34,328 bases of DNA from Clostridiales bacterium (GCA_021201035.1 JAJQFQ010000069.1:1-34328), one strand, 5' to 3'. Shown: positions 14,630 through 23,452, numbered from the stretch's first letter. Translations and numbers: made by a program. Notes: generated from the letters alone by a model not told the origin.

Positions 14630-15331
14630 ATGATTAATATATTAGTTTGCGATGATGACAAAGACATTGTAGATGCTATCGAAATATATCTGGCGCCTGA
14701 GGGGTATCATATTTTAAAGGCATATGACGGGATTCAGGCGATTCAGATGATTCAGAACTATGATGTTCAGCTTTTGATTCTGGATGTGATGATGCCGCGG
14801 ATGGACGGTCTGCGGGCAACGCTGAAGATTCGTGAAAAGTCGAATATTCCTATTATTATTCTTTCTGCGAAAACGGAGGATACGGATAAAATCTTCGGAT
14901 TGAACGTGGGCGCGGACGATTACGTGACAAAGCCGTTTAATTCACTGGAGCTGGTGGCGCGGGTGAAGTCCCAGCTGCGCCGGTACACGCAGCTTGGCAC
15001 GATCGCGGCGGAGAGCGCGGCGCAGATCTATCGGACCGGCGGTCTGGAGATCAACGATGATACTAAGCTGGTGACGGTGGACGGTGAGCCGGTGGAGAAG
15101 CTGACGCCGATTCAGTATAATATTTTGCTGTTCCTCACGAAAAATAAGGGACGGGTGTTTTCCATTGAGCAGATATATGAGAGCGTTTGGGGAGAGGCCG
15201 CCATCAATGCGGATAATACCGTGGCGGTTCATATCCGGCATATCCGGGAGAAGATTGAGATTAACCCGCGTGAACCGCGTTACCTGAAGGTGGTCTGGGG
15301 CGTGGGTTACCGGATTGAGGATATAAAGTGA
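14630..15331 (+). CDS. OmpR/PhoB-family response regulator
   Basis: A 233-residue regulator. The receiver domain (about 1-118) has the acidic pocket DDD at 8-10, phospho-acceptor Asp52 in LLILDVMMP, the switch Ser in IIILSAK and Lys101 in YVTKPF. The winged-helix DNA-binding domain (about 135-232) has LTPIQYNILLFLTKNKGRVF, then YESVWGE, then NTVAVHIRHIREKIE and the closing WGVGYRIE. It is phosphorylated by a sensor kinase and then binds direct repeats. The sensor gene begins about 100 bases downstream on the same strand, so the two are a cognate pair. The start is ATG with GAGGGAGG just upstream. Confidence 0.96.
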   Translation: MINILVCDDDKDIVDAIEIYLAPEGYHILKAYDGIQAIQMIQNYDVQLLILDVMMPRMDGLRATLKIREKSNIPIIILSAKTEDTDKIFGLNVGADDYVTKPFNSLELVARVKSQLRRYTQLGTIAAESAAQIYRTGGLEINDDTKLVTVDGEPVEKLTPIQYNILLFLTKNKGRVFSIEQIYESVWGEAAINADNTVAVHIRHIREKIEINPREPRYLKVVWGVGYRIEDIK

Positions 15332-15341
15332 TTTTATGTGT

Positions 15342-15358
15342 TTAAGAAATGATTAAGA
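15342..15358 (+). promoter_or_regulatory. Two TTAAGA boxes one helical turn apart before the sensor kinase
   Basis: TTAAGA occurs at 15342-15347 and 15353-15358, an 11-base period that puts both on the same DNA face. It mirrors the boxes upstream of the regulator gene and suggests direct control of the sensor gene by its partner. Confidence 0.4.
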
Positions 15359-15439
15359 GTTCTTCTTTCATTTTCACAAGATTGTTTCGATATACTGTAT
15401 CATAGTATATCAAACATGATGGGAGGAGGAAGATTTCCT

Positions 15440-18304
15440 TTGAAGAAGAAAAGATTTTACGCAAAATGGGCGAAGCTTCTGGTGGTGGTTATCCTGTCTG
15501 CTGCTTCTTTTCTCGCAGGTCTGTCCGGAATGCGTATCGTGCAGGGGTTGCGTATCGGCATGACTTTTTCGGAGATTGTGCACGGCACGAGTTATGAGGA
15601 GAGTGATTCCGCGGCAGCATATCTGTATGAGGAGGGAGTTACCCTGCTGGATACATGGCAGAACCGGGATATATTCTGTTCCGGCGGCACCGCTTATGAT
15701 GAGACGATGACGATCGATATCGCAAATCTGAGCGCCGGAGTGGACAATGAACAGAAGGATCCGGACACGACCTATGCGCTGGCGGATCTGGCAGCGTTTT
15801 ACGGGTCGGAAAATTATTACCGGCTTATGTTTCTGACGGATTATGCGGTAGTGTATGCCTCGGAGTGGGGGGGGGAGAATGAAGTCGAGGAAGGGGCAGA
15901 GGATACTGACAGTTCAGACACGAATGTGGCGCCTGATACGGCAGCAACGGAGGCATCGGCGGATGCCGCGGGTGATGTTTTTACGGACGCGGATGCCGGG
16001 GAGATAGATCCGGATGCGACGGTTTACGAGACGGTGACGGTGTATCTGGAATACGGACTGACCGATGCGGATTACATGGTAGATGAGAGCGGTGAGGCGG
16101 GAGAGGCGTACCGGTTCCGGGTGTACAGTACCGAAGACAATATCCTGTATAATAACGGACTGGAGTTAGAGGAAGAGTCGATTCTGACCGCTTCCGGCAC
16201 GACGCTGGCGGAACTGGCGCGGACGACACAGGATACCAATTCGCCGGTCCTGCTTTGGGACAGTTATGTACAGCTGCTGGACGCGGCGGAACAATTGAAT
16301 GAATATTTTCTTTCACAGGACTCGGTTGATACGAATACGAATGCGATGCTGTATCTGAAAAATACTGACACGGGAGAGGTCTATACAAACATATCCGACT
16401 GGCAGAGTCTGGAGTTGTGGGAGATCCAGAATATTTACGGCAACGAGTACTATGATACCAATGATATGTTCGGCCTGTTTTGCAGTCTGACCTGTGATGA
16501 GGAAGGGAATCCGACATGGGAATGGTCGGGAACCCATATTGACGCTTACGGCAGTGATTTGCTGGACTACGCGGAAGAACTGTTCGGGGAGGGAAACTGG
16601 GAGATGTATCTGGCGTTGGATACAACCTGGCCGCTGACATCCAGCCAGTCCTACACAGATATGCAGCTGTATCAGTGGTGGAATGATATGTCGCCTTTTG
16701 GTCCGCTGAATACGGTGTTTGCCTTTTTCACGATGCTTGCACTGGCGGCAGTTATGCTGGTGCTGCTGTCCTGTCAGACAGGGCATCGGCAGGAAGATGC
16801 GGACATTCACCCGGCTCCGATGGATCGATTTCCGATTGAGATCATGATACTGATGGATATTCTGTTCTGGTTTATTCCGGTGTATATTGTTTATTCCGCT
16901 GTGGCAAATTCAAGCTGGTATTATTTTGAGGCGCCGGTTAATTACGGAGGCTATATCAAATTGATGATCGCCGGAGCGGCCGGCACCGTTCTCGGCGCGT
17001 TGCTTCTTGCGTGGGAACTGAAACGTTACGGCCGGCGCATTAAGGAACATTCTGTCAGAGGCAGTCTTGTGGTAAGAATTGCCGGAGGGATACGCAAATT
17101 GACGGAAATAGCCGGGAACACTATGCCGGAAATCCGTCGGATCAAGGTTAAATATCTCATCTTTGTCATCATTCAGTATGCGGTTCTGTTTCTGGCAGCC
17201 GGATTCTGGTGGCGTTGGTGGGGGTGGTGGTCAAACAAGGCATTTGCTGTTCTTTTGTGGGCAGGTCTGTTTTTCTTTGACCTGTATGTCTGGTGGAAGC
17301 TGATGCAGCGTGTCTCCGGACGGGAGATGATCAAAAGAGGGATGAAGGAACTCGGCGAGGGTAATCTGGATTATCAGGTGAATGCTGCTGTGCTACAGGG
17401 CGAAAACCGTGAGATGGCGGAGGTTTTGAATAACATGCAGGAGGCTGTCCGTCGTGCGGTGGAGGTCGAGATGAAGAGCGAACGCTTAAAGACGGACCTG
17501 ATTACCAATGTCTCTCACGATATCAAGACGCCCCTGACGTCCATCATCAACTATGTGGATATCCTGAAGCGGGAGCATCTGCCGGATGAACGGATTGCCG
17601 GGTACATCGAGATATTGGATCAGAAATCCCAGCGTCTGAAACAGCTGACGGACGATCTGGTGGAGGCGTCAAAGATCAGCTCGGGGGTTATCACGCTGGA
17701 TATGCGGGAGATTGACCTGAAACAGCTGATTAAGCAGGCGAGCGGAGAGCTCGATGATAAGTTTCAGAGCAGGAATCTGCAGCTTGTCCTGAATCTGCCT
17801 GATGAGGAGATGCGGATCCGCGCCGACGGGCGGCGCATGTACCGTGTGATTGAGAATCTTTTCAATAATGCGGCAAAATATGCCATGCCGGCTTCCCGCG
17901 TCTATGTGACCGGCAGTATCCGGGATAACCAAAACAGCAGATTCGGGGACAACAGAATCGAAAACGATGAAAGTCCCGGAAGCAAAAGGATTGGCGGTAT
18001 CGGCGATGCCGGCAATGGCAGAGCCGGAAATAACAGTATCTGCCGGAGCAGGGTTTCCTTTGAAATCAAGAACATGTCGGAGCATGAGTTGAATTTCAGC
18101 GCGGAGGAGCTGATGGAGAGGTTTGTGCGGGGGGATATCTCCCGGACGACGGAGGGAAGCGGTCTCGGTCTGGAGATCGCGAAGAACCTGACCACGATGC
18201 AGGGCGGTGATCTGGAGATTTATCTGGACGGTGATCTGTTTAAGGTGACGGTGATCTTTGACGCATTTATACCGGAAGAAACTGTTTCGGTTGAGCAGGT
18301 ATAA
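15440..18304 (+). CDS. Large membrane sensor histidine kinase
   Basis: Translation starts at TTG 15440, because GGGAGGAGGA (15421-15430) lies before it and would fall inside the coding region of the upstream ATGs. The product has 954 residues. One N-terminal membrane segment (LLVVVILSAASFLAGLSG) leads to an acidic extracytoplasmic region of about 380 residues. Five further helices follow, among them TVFAFFTMLALAAVMLVLL, IMILMDILFWFIPVYIVY and LMIAGAAGTVLGALLLAW. A linker leads to the HisKA motif NVSHDIKTPLTSIINYV (His693) and a HATPase domain (N-box NLFNNAAKY, G-box GSGLGLEIAK). Between them is a low-complexity insert of about 45 residues. It pairs with the adjacent regulator. The sensing domain is not recognised. 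Confidence 0.93.
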   Translation: MKKKRFYAKWAKLLVVVILSAASFLAGLSGMRIVQGLRIGMTFSEIVHGTSYEESDSAAAYLYEEGVTLLDTWQNRDIFCSGGTAYDETMTIDIANLSAGVDNEQKDPDTTYALADLAAFYGSENYYRLMFLTDYAVVYASEWGGENEVEEGAEDTDSSDTNVAPDTAATEASADAAGDVFTDADAGEIDPDATVYETVTVYLEYGLTDADYMVDESGEAGEAYRFRVYSTEDNILYNNGLELEEESILTASGTTLAELARTTQDTNSPVLLWDSYVQLLDAAEQLNEYFLSQDSVDTNTNAMLYLKNTDTGEVYTNISDWQSLELWEIQNIYGNEYYDTNDMFGLFCSLTCDEEGNPTWEWSGTHIDAYGSDLLDYAEELFGEGNWEMYLALDTTWPLTSSQSYTDMQLYQWWNDMSPFGPLNTVFAFFTMLALAAVMLVLLSCQTGHRQEDADIHPAPMDRFPIEIMILMDILFWFIPVYIVYSAVANSSWYYFEAPVNYGGYIKLMIAGAAGTVLGALLLAWELKRYGRRIKEHSVRGSLVVRIAGGIRKLTEIAGNTMPEIRRIKVKYLIFVIIQYAVLFLAAGFWWRWWGWWSNKAFAVLLWAGLFFFDLYVWWKLMQRVSGREMIKRGMKELGEGNLDYQVNAAVLQGENREMAEVLNNMQEAVRRAVEVEMKSERLKTDLITNVSHDIKTPLTSIINYVDILKREHLPDERIAGYIEILDQKSQRLKQLTDDLVEASKISSGVITLDMREIDLKQLIKQASGELDDKFQSRNLQLVLNLPDEEMRIRADGRRMYRVIENLFNNAAKYAMPASRVYVTGSIRDNQNSRFGDNRIENDESPGSKRIGGIGDAGNGRAGNNSICRSRVSFEIKNMSEHELNFSAEELMERFVRGDISRTTEGSGLGLEIAKNLTTMQGGDLEIYLDGDLFKVTVIFDAFIPEETVSVEQV

Positions 18305-18394
18305 GTCTGTCGCAAAAGCAACCGCTTGCGCGCGAAGTATCCACAGGGCAGACCTGCCGCAGAACGACACTTTATTTATTTGTTTGAAGAATAA

Positions 18395-18427
18395 ACGGGG
18401 TTTGTGTGAAATCGGCACAAACCCTGT
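18395..18427 (+). terminator. Intrinsic terminator-like hairpin after the sensor kinase
   Basis: ACGGGGTTTGTG (18395-18406) pairs with CACAAACCCTGT (18416-18427), allowing one G-U pair, with a 9-base loop. The following T-tract is weak (CGTAATTTTA). It separates the two-component operon from the MerR-type gene. Confidence 0.55.
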
Positions 18428-18554
18428 CGTAATTTTACGATGAGATTTCCTTGAGGACAGGCATAATTTCTTCTATACTGATGATGAAAGGGTCATGAAT
18501 GGACAGGCTATGGAATGTCTGCATGTCTGCGTAAAGAAGCGAGGAGGTTTGACC

Positions 18555-19220
18555 ATGGAAAAAGTGCGTTATATGATTTCTGACGCGGCCAACCTGATTC
18601 AGGTGGAATCGCATGTGCTGCGTTACTGGGAAGAGGAACTGGAACTGGATGTCCCGCGCAATGAGATGGGGCATCGCTATTATACAGAAGAAAACATCCG
18701 TCAGTTTGAACAGATTAAGAAACTTAAGGAGGAGGGGTTTCAGCTGAAAGCGATCCGGATGCTGCTTCACAACCCTCCTGCAGAGCAAGAATCAGCAGAT
18801 GACCTGCAAATCGATCTGGAAAAAGAAACGGCTTCCATGCTGCAGGAGGCAGATGATCCGGCCCGGTCAGAGGCTCCCGCGGCATGGAAGGACTCAGTAC
18901 GACCGGCGTTGGATGCGGAAACGATTGCGGCTGCACAGGAGCAGCCGCTCTCGAAACTGGAACAGTTTCAGATGATGATGAATGAGATCGTGAAAAATGC
19001 TATGACGGAAAATAATCATGCGTTAGGTGCGGAGATCAGTACACAGGTCGGGGAAAAGGTGCTCAAGGAGATGAATTACCTGATGCGCGAGCGCGAAGAA
19101 CAGGAGGAGGAACGCTTCCGCAAGCTGGATGAGACCATTCGAAGCCGCCAGAAACGGCCGAAAAAAGAAAAAAGAACTTTTTTTCGTACTTCCATTCACA
19201 AAGCAGAAGAAATGAGTTAA
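18555..19220 (+). CDS. MerR-type HTH protein with long coiled-coil tail
   Basis: The N-terminal 70 residues form a MerR winged helix: YMISDAANLIQVESHVLRYW, then EEELELDVPRNEMGHRYYTE and QFEQIKKLKEEGFQLKAIRM. The usual effector domain is absent. Instead there is an acidic Ala/Glu-rich linker and an amphipathic C-terminal segment from about residue 135, ending in a charged helix (REREEQEEERFRKLDE) and a basic tail (KRPKKEKR). This form resembles RacA-like and other MerR-HTH proteins that bind DNA with a structural role. Which applies here is unknown. ATG 18555 is preceded by GAGGAGG and gives 221 residues. It lies 103 bases before ddl. Confidence 0.8.
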   Translation: MEKVRYMISDAANLIQVESHVLRYWEEELELDVPRNEMGHRYYTEENIRQFEQIKKLKEEGFQLKAIRMLLHNPPAEQESADDLQIDLEKETASMLQEADDPARSEAPAAWKDSVRPALDAETIAAAQEQPLSKLEQFQMMMNEIVKNAMTENNHALGAEISTQVGEKVLKEMNYLMREREEQEEERFRKLDETIRSRQKRPKKEKRTFFRTSIHKAEEMS

Positions 19221-19238
19221 GATAAAGCATACATTGCT

Positions 19239-19279
19239 GCGAGCCGATGGCTCGCGAACCCGGCACGGCGGGGTTCGCG
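19239..19279 (+). promoter_or_regulatory. Two overlapping, mutually exclusive hairpins before ddl
   Basis: GCGAGCC (19239-19245) pairs with GGCTCGC (19249-19255) around GAT. CGCGAACCC (19253-19261) pairs with GGGTTCGCG (19271-19279). Bases 19253-19255 belong to both stems, so only one can form completely. There is no U-tract. This could be a leader switch or a REP-like palindrome. Confidence 0.5.
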
Positions 19280-19323
19280 CATTGTGCATTGAGGAATTCA
19301 GATAAAAACAGGAGAATTTACAT

Positions 19324-20373
19324 ATGGACATAGTGGTTTTGGCCGGAGGGCTGAGTACGGAGAGGGATGTTTCACTGATCACCGGAAGTATGGTGACCAA
19401 AGCACTGCGCGGGCGGGGGCATCGCGTGGTGATGCTGGATGTATTTTTGGGATATGGGGAGGAGGAGACGGATATCGCTCATGTTTTTTCTCATTGTGCC
19501 GATGCGGATGAGGCAGTCAGTGCGATCTCAGCCCAGGCTCCCGATCTTACGCAGGTAAAAGCCATGCGAAAGGATTCTTCGGATTGCTTCTTCGGCCCGA
19601 ATGTGATCCGGATCTGTCAGGCAGCAGATATTGTTTTTATGGCGCTGCACGGAGAGAATGGAGAAAACGGCAAGATTCAGGCAGTATTTGATCTGTTTGG
19701 CATTCGATATACCGGAACCGGATATTTGAGCAGTGCTCTGGCTATGGACAAGGGCATTTCCAAGACTCTGTTTGAGTCGGCGGGTGTTCCGACACCGCAT
19801 GGTATATCCATGAAGAAACAGGCACAGATTCCTTTTTCGGAGACAGGGCTTTCTTTTCCCTGTGTGGTGAAACCCTGCTGCGGCGGTTCCAGTATCGGTG
19901 TGTCCATTGTGAGGAGTGAAGGAGATTTTGACGCGGCACTTGCGGAGGCTTTTCGGTATGAACAGGAAGTGATCGTGGAGGATTACATTGAGGGGCGTGA
20001 GTTTTCCGTGGGCGTAGTCGACGGTGAAGCGCTGCCGGTGATTGAGATCGCGCCGGTGGAAGGTTTTTATGATTATAAGAACAAATATAAGGCCGGGAGT
20101 GCGGTGGAGACCTGTCCGGCGGATTTGCCGGAGAAGATTGCGGCGCGGATGCAGGAGGTTGCCGTGCAGGTCTGCGACGTGCTCGGCCTGGATGCTTATT
20201 CCCGTATGGATTTTCTGCTGAATGACAGGGGTGAGATTTTCTGTCTGGAGGCTAACACTCTGCCGGGCATGACGCCGACGAGCCTGTTGCCGCAGGAAGC
20301 CGCGGCGGTCGGCATGGATTTCGGGACGCTTTGCGAGAAACTGATCCATATTTCTCAGGAGAAGTATGTATAA
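19324..20373 (+). CDS. ddl: D-alanine--D-alanine ligase
   Basis: An ATP-grasp ligase of 349 residues that joins two D-alanines in the cytoplasm for the peptidoglycan stem. The N-terminal domain starts VVLAGGLSTERDVSLITG. The central domain holds MALHGENGENGKIQ, TGTGYLSSALAMDKGISK and the phosphate-binding loop KPCCGGSSIGVS. The omega-loop region reads YDYKNKYKAG; the Tyr there fits D-Ala-D-Ala rather than D-Ala-D-Lac specificity. The C-terminal metal site is LEANTLPGMTPTSLLPQEA. The start is ATG with AGGAG nearby. It directly precedes murF (76-base gap), so the dipeptide maker and user are neighbours. Confidence 0.96.
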   Translation: MDIVVLAGGLSTERDVSLITGSMVTKALRGRGHRVVMLDVFLGYGEEETDIAHVFSHCADADEAVSAISAQAPDLTQVKAMRKDSSDCFFGPNVIRICQAADIVFMALHGENGENGKIQAVFDLFGIRYTGTGYLSSALAMDKGISKTLFESAGVPTPHGISMKKQAQIPFSETGLSFPCVVKPCCGGSSIGVSIVRSEGDFDAALAEAFRYEQEVIVEDYIEGREFSVGVVDGEALPVIEIAPVEGFYDYKNKYKAGSAVETCPADLPEKIAARMQEVAVQVCDVLGLDAYSRMDFLLNDRGEIFCLEANTLPGMTPTSLLPQEAAAVGMDFGTLCEKLIHISQEKYV

Positions 20374-20449
20374 TACAGCGGGACGAAAAGTCAGATAGCC
20401 AGATATCTGCACCCGGCTGTCAGTTAATAGACACATGAAGGAGCACATC

Positions 20450-21940
20450 ATGAAACAGATGTCTTTACAGAATATTGCACGTGCCTGCGGCGGTACCTAT
20501 TACGGGGCGCGGGTATTTGCGGAACAGGAGATTTCCGGCGTGGTGATTGACAGCCGGCAGGTACAGAAGGGCGATCTCTATGTCGCTATGCGCGGAGAGC
20601 GCGTGGATGGCCATACATTTATTCCTGACGTTTTTGCGAAGGGGGCGGCGGCTGTTTTGTCCGAACAGATACTGGAGAACCCGGACGGACCGTATATACG
20701 TGTGGATTCCTGTCCGCAGGCGTTAAAGGATATCGCTGAGTTTTACCGTTCTACTCTGACGATTTCGATTGTGGGTATTGCCGGAAGTGTCGGCAAGACC
20801 AGTACGAAGGAGATGGTCTCCGCGGTTCTTGGGCAGAAGTACCGCGTGCTGAAGACAGAGGGAAATTTTAACAACGAGATCGGACTGCCACTGACGCTGC
20901 TTCGCATTCGTCCGGAGCATGAGGCTGCCGTGGTGGAGATGGGAATCTCTGATTTCGGCGAAATGCACCGGTTGGCGAAGATGGCGCGGCCGGATGTCTG
21001 TGTGATGACGAATATCGGGAAGTGTCATCTGGAGAATCTCATCGACAGGGACGGTGTTCTGCGGGCAAAGTCTGAGATTTTTGACTATTTAAAGCCGGAA
21101 GGCGTGATTGTTTTAAACGGAAATGATAATAAGCTTTCCACGATTGACGAGGTAAAAGGCATTCGCCCGATTCGTTATTTTGTGGAGGATCAGAGCGCGG
21201 TGCGCATGAATGATTCCTATTTTGTGACGGCTGATCATATCGAAAACCGTGGTTTGAACGGGATGGACGCCGTACTTCATTTTTGTACTGCGGACAGCGA
21301 AGATGATTTGGAAAAAGGAGAGCACGGCGGGAGCGGTTCCGTACAGGATGACTGTGGAAAAGGTTATCGCGTATGCGGGAAGGCGTGCGCGGGTTGGCCG
21401 ATCCATGAGCCAATCCCGGGCATTCACAATATTTATAATGCCTGTGCCGCGGCCTGCGTCGGCTATGTGCTCGGCATGAACTTTACACAGATCTGTGCGG
21501 GTATTGCAGCTGCGAGGACGATCACCGGACGGACGAATCTGATTCAGGCCGGGGATATCACAATCATAGATGATTGTTATAATGCCAATCCGGTTTCCAT
21601 GAAGGCATCTCTGGATGTGCTGGGACTTGCTGATGGAAGGAAGATTGCCGTGCTCGGAGATATGGGTGAGTTGGGGGAGAAGGAACGTGATCTGCACCGC
21701 GAAGTAGGTGCTTACGCTGCGAAAAAGGGGATTGATATTCTCCTCTGTACGGGGGAACTGTCGAAGGATCTGAAAGAGGCGGCGTCTGTCTGTTGTGAGA
21801 CTGAGTATTTTGAAACGCGCGGGGAATTGCTGCAGCGGCTGCTTTCTCTTGTAAAAAAAGGGGATGCCGTTCTCGTGAAGGCATCCCATTTCATGCAGTT
21901 TTCTGAAATTGTAGATGAATTGAAAAAAAAGTTTTCGTAA
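20450..21940 (+). CDS. murF: UDP-N-acetylmuramoyl-tripeptide--D-alanyl-D-alanine ligase
   Basis: A Mur ligase of 496 residues that adds D-Ala-D-Ala to UDP-MurNAc-tripeptide. The N-terminal domain has ISGVVIDSRQVQKGDLYVAM. The ATP-binding centre has VGIAGSVGKTSTKEM, then EGNFNNEIGLPLTLL and EMGISDFGEM. Later landmarks are GIHNIYNACAA, the region around DDCYNANPVSMKASLDVL and VLGDMGELGE. ATG 20450 is chosen over ATG 20435 because AAGGAG (20438-20443) is six bases before it. A charged Gly/Glu/Asp-rich loop (DLEKGEHGGSGSVQDD, about residues 287-302) is longer than I expect for the family. The gene ends four bases before the convergent acyltransferase gene. Confidence 0.95.
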   Translation: MKQMSLQNIARACGGTYYGARVFAEQEISGVVIDSRQVQKGDLYVAMRGERVDGHTFIPDVFAKGAAAVLSEQILENPDGPYIRVDSCPQALKDIAEFYRSTLTISIVGIAGSVGKTSTKEMVSAVLGQKYRVLKTEGNFNNEIGLPLTLLRIRPEHEAAVVEMGISDFGEMHRLAKMARPDVCVMTNIGKCHLENLIDRDGVLRAKSEIFDYLKPEGVIVLNGNDNKLSTIDEVKGIRPIRYFVEDQSAVRMNDSYFVTADHIENRGLNGMDAVLHFCTADSEDDLEKGEHGGSGSVQDDCGKGYRVCGKACAGWPIHEPIPGIHNIYNACAAACVGYVLGMNFTQICAGIAAARTITGRTNLIQAGDITIIDDCYNANPVSMKASLDVLGLADGRKIAVLGDMGELGEKERDLHREVGAYAAKKGIDILLCTGELSKDLKEAASVCCETEYFETRGELLQRLLSLVKKGDAVLVKASHFMQFSEIVDELKKKFS

Positions 21941-21944
21941 CCGA

Positions 21945-22817
21945 TTACCGATAACCGGCTGCCGGCGCTCTGCCGACATCGCCTGAAGATTTGGGTGTTC
22001 CCGGCGTGATGTCAGATGTTTTTACAGCAGTTTTGGCGGGAATGCTTTCAGGTGTCTTCCCGTTAAGCCGTGATGACGAACCGGACGGTGTATTTGCTTC
22101 CATATGATCCAACATCTCCTGAATGGCATTCTGCGTGATGCGGGCGAGAGCCTTTTTATCCTCCTTCGGGAGATCTCTGGTATAGATCGGTTTGCCGTAC
22201 TCAATGGTTACATGAGCCGGACAGACAACCGGGAAGTGGTCAGAGACGATGCTGCGTGTGTTGTAGATCGCGATTGGTACGATCGGACAGCCGGTTTTTT
22301 CCGCCATCTTCAGGCTTCCGCTCTTAAAAGGCATCATCTCGGTAGAATCACCGCGGGTACCTTCAGGGAAAATACAGACGGAAATGCCGTTTTTGATCTG
22401 TTCTGCTGCCTGCAGGATGATCTTCAGGCTTTGTTTTACATCGTTTCTGTCCATGAACAGGCAGTACAGCCGTTTCATCCAGATATTTAAAAGCGGAATC
22501 TTACCGATGGAATCCTTCGATATGTATCCGGTCAGACCGGGACACATAGAATAGGTAATGATGATGTCAAAGTAGCTGTTGTGATTGGCTACATATAATA
22601 CCGCTTCATCCCTTGGGATGTTCTCATAGCCGATGACATCGGCTTTTACACCGCAGATTTTCATGATCACGCGAAAAGCCCACTGTACCATGCGCAGACT
22701 GCTGATATCACGCTTCTGCGGATTCACTTTTCCAATCAGATATTCAATTCCCAGAACCGGGATTCCTACAATCAAATATAAGATCGCAAATCCAACTGCG
22801 AAAATAAATCTTAGCAT
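21945..22817 (-). CDS. plsC: 1-acyl-sn-glycerol-3-phosphate acyltransferase family protein (PlsC)
   Basis: The protein has an N-terminal membrane segment (FIFAVGFAILYLIVGIPVLG) and the acyltransferase boxes: NHNSYFD with the catalytic His/Asp, FPEGTRGD, and VPIAIYNTR. PlsC makes phosphatidic acid from lysophosphatidate at the membrane. Translation from ATG 22817, with GGAGGG just upstream, gives 290 residues. The last about 45 residues (from about ANTPSGSSSRLNG) are a Ser/Pro/Lys-rich extension not typical of the enzyme core. Its stop is only four bases from the murF stop, so no independent terminator fits between the convergent genes. Confidence 0.9.
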   Translation of the reverse strand: MLRFIFAVGFAILYLIVGIPVLGIEYLIGKVNPQKRDISSLRMVQWAFRVIMKICGVKADVIGYENIPRDEAVLYVANHNSYFDIIITYSMCPGLTGYISKDSIGKIPLLNIWMKRLYCLFMDRNDVKQSLKIILQAAEQIKNGISVCIFPEGTRGDSTEMMPFKSGSLKMAEKTGCPIVPIAIYNTRSIVSDHFPVVCPAHVTIEYGKPIYTRDLPKEDKKALARITQNAIQEMLDHMEANTPSGSSSRLNGKTPESIPAKTAVKTSDITPGTPKSSGDVGRAPAAGYR

Positions 22818-22928
22818 TGCATTTACCCTCCATAACATATCAGGTATTACTTTATCATATTACAGAAAATAAATCCAGTTTCAATGTAAATTTCATATCG
22901 GAAGTCCGGTAATTTTTTTGTTTCAGGC

Positions 22929-22958
22929 GCATTCTTTTAGAAAAATCCGGCATAATTA
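22929..22958 (+). promoter_or_regulatory. Possible forespore-type (sigma G/F-like) promoter
   Basis: GCATT (22929-22933) and CATAATTA (22951-22958) are 17 bases apart and resemble, with one mismatch each, the sigma-G type boxes GHATR and CATWHTA. It would drive the PrcB-like lipoprotein and the spore-type SPOCS gene. The match is weak. Confidence 0.3.
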
Positions 22959-23007
22959 CAGTGTTTTCTCATAGAATGGAACAAGGAATCATGAGGAAGA
23001 ATGATTC

Positions 23008-23418
23008 ATGGGAAAAAAACTGTGCTTTTTCAGCATGTTTGTACTGACAATTCTTCTGCTGTGCGGCTGCAGCCTGAAAACAGCGGGAACAGAGAAAATT
23101 CGTGATCTGGAGTACACCGTATTGGCTGAGTCGGAAATACCGGAGTCTTTGCTGCAGAAAATAGAAGAAGAAAAATCGGATGATCTGAAGCTGACCTGGC
23201 GTGATGGCGATGATCTGTACATTGTGCGGGGATTCGGTATGCAGGAAACAGGCGGATACAGTATACAAATGAAGGAATTTTATCTGACGGACAATGCTGT
23301 CTGCTTTAAGGCGGAGCTGATCGGTCCGGAGAACGGCGGGGATGCAAAAAAGGTGGTGAGTTATCCGTATATTGTGATAAAAACCGAGCGGTTAGAGGAA
23401 AACGTTATATTTGAATGA
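23008..23418 (+). CDS. Small lipoprotein with PrcB-like C-terminal domain
   Basis: The protein has 136 residues. A type II signal peptide begins MGKKLCFFSMFVLTILLLCG, and the lipobox is LLLCGC with Cys21 as the lipid anchor. The rest looks like the PrcB C-terminal domain, a small beta fold named after a protease-complex subunit: LYIVRGFGMQETGGYSIQM then KEFYLTDNAVCFKAELIGP, with a conserved TGGY motif. Its function in Clostridia is not established. The gene precedes the SPOCS/LysM gene by 34 bases and is probably co-transcribed with it. Confidence 0.8.
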   Translation: MGKKLCFFSMFVLTILLLCGCSLKTAGTEKIRDLEYTVLAESEIPESLLQKIEEEKSDDLKLTWRDGDDLYIVRGFGMQETGGYSIQMKEFYLTDNAVCFKAELIGPENGGDAKKVVSYPYIVIKTERLEENVIFE

Positions 23419-23452
23419 TATGATATCGTAATGTGAAATAAGGAGAACAGGA

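Noticed and set aside
16019-16640. Minus-strand Pro/Ser-rich frame opposite the sensor domain
   Set aside because: Composition is that of an antisense frame, and the + strand gene is clear.
19528-20451. Long minus-strand open frame opposite ddl
   Set aside because: Ddl motifs on the + strand are unmistakable. The antisense product has no domain and an unusual His/Arg content.
21113-21979. Long minus-strand open frame opposite murF
   Set aside because: Antisense to MurF motifs, without ribosome site or recognisable fold.
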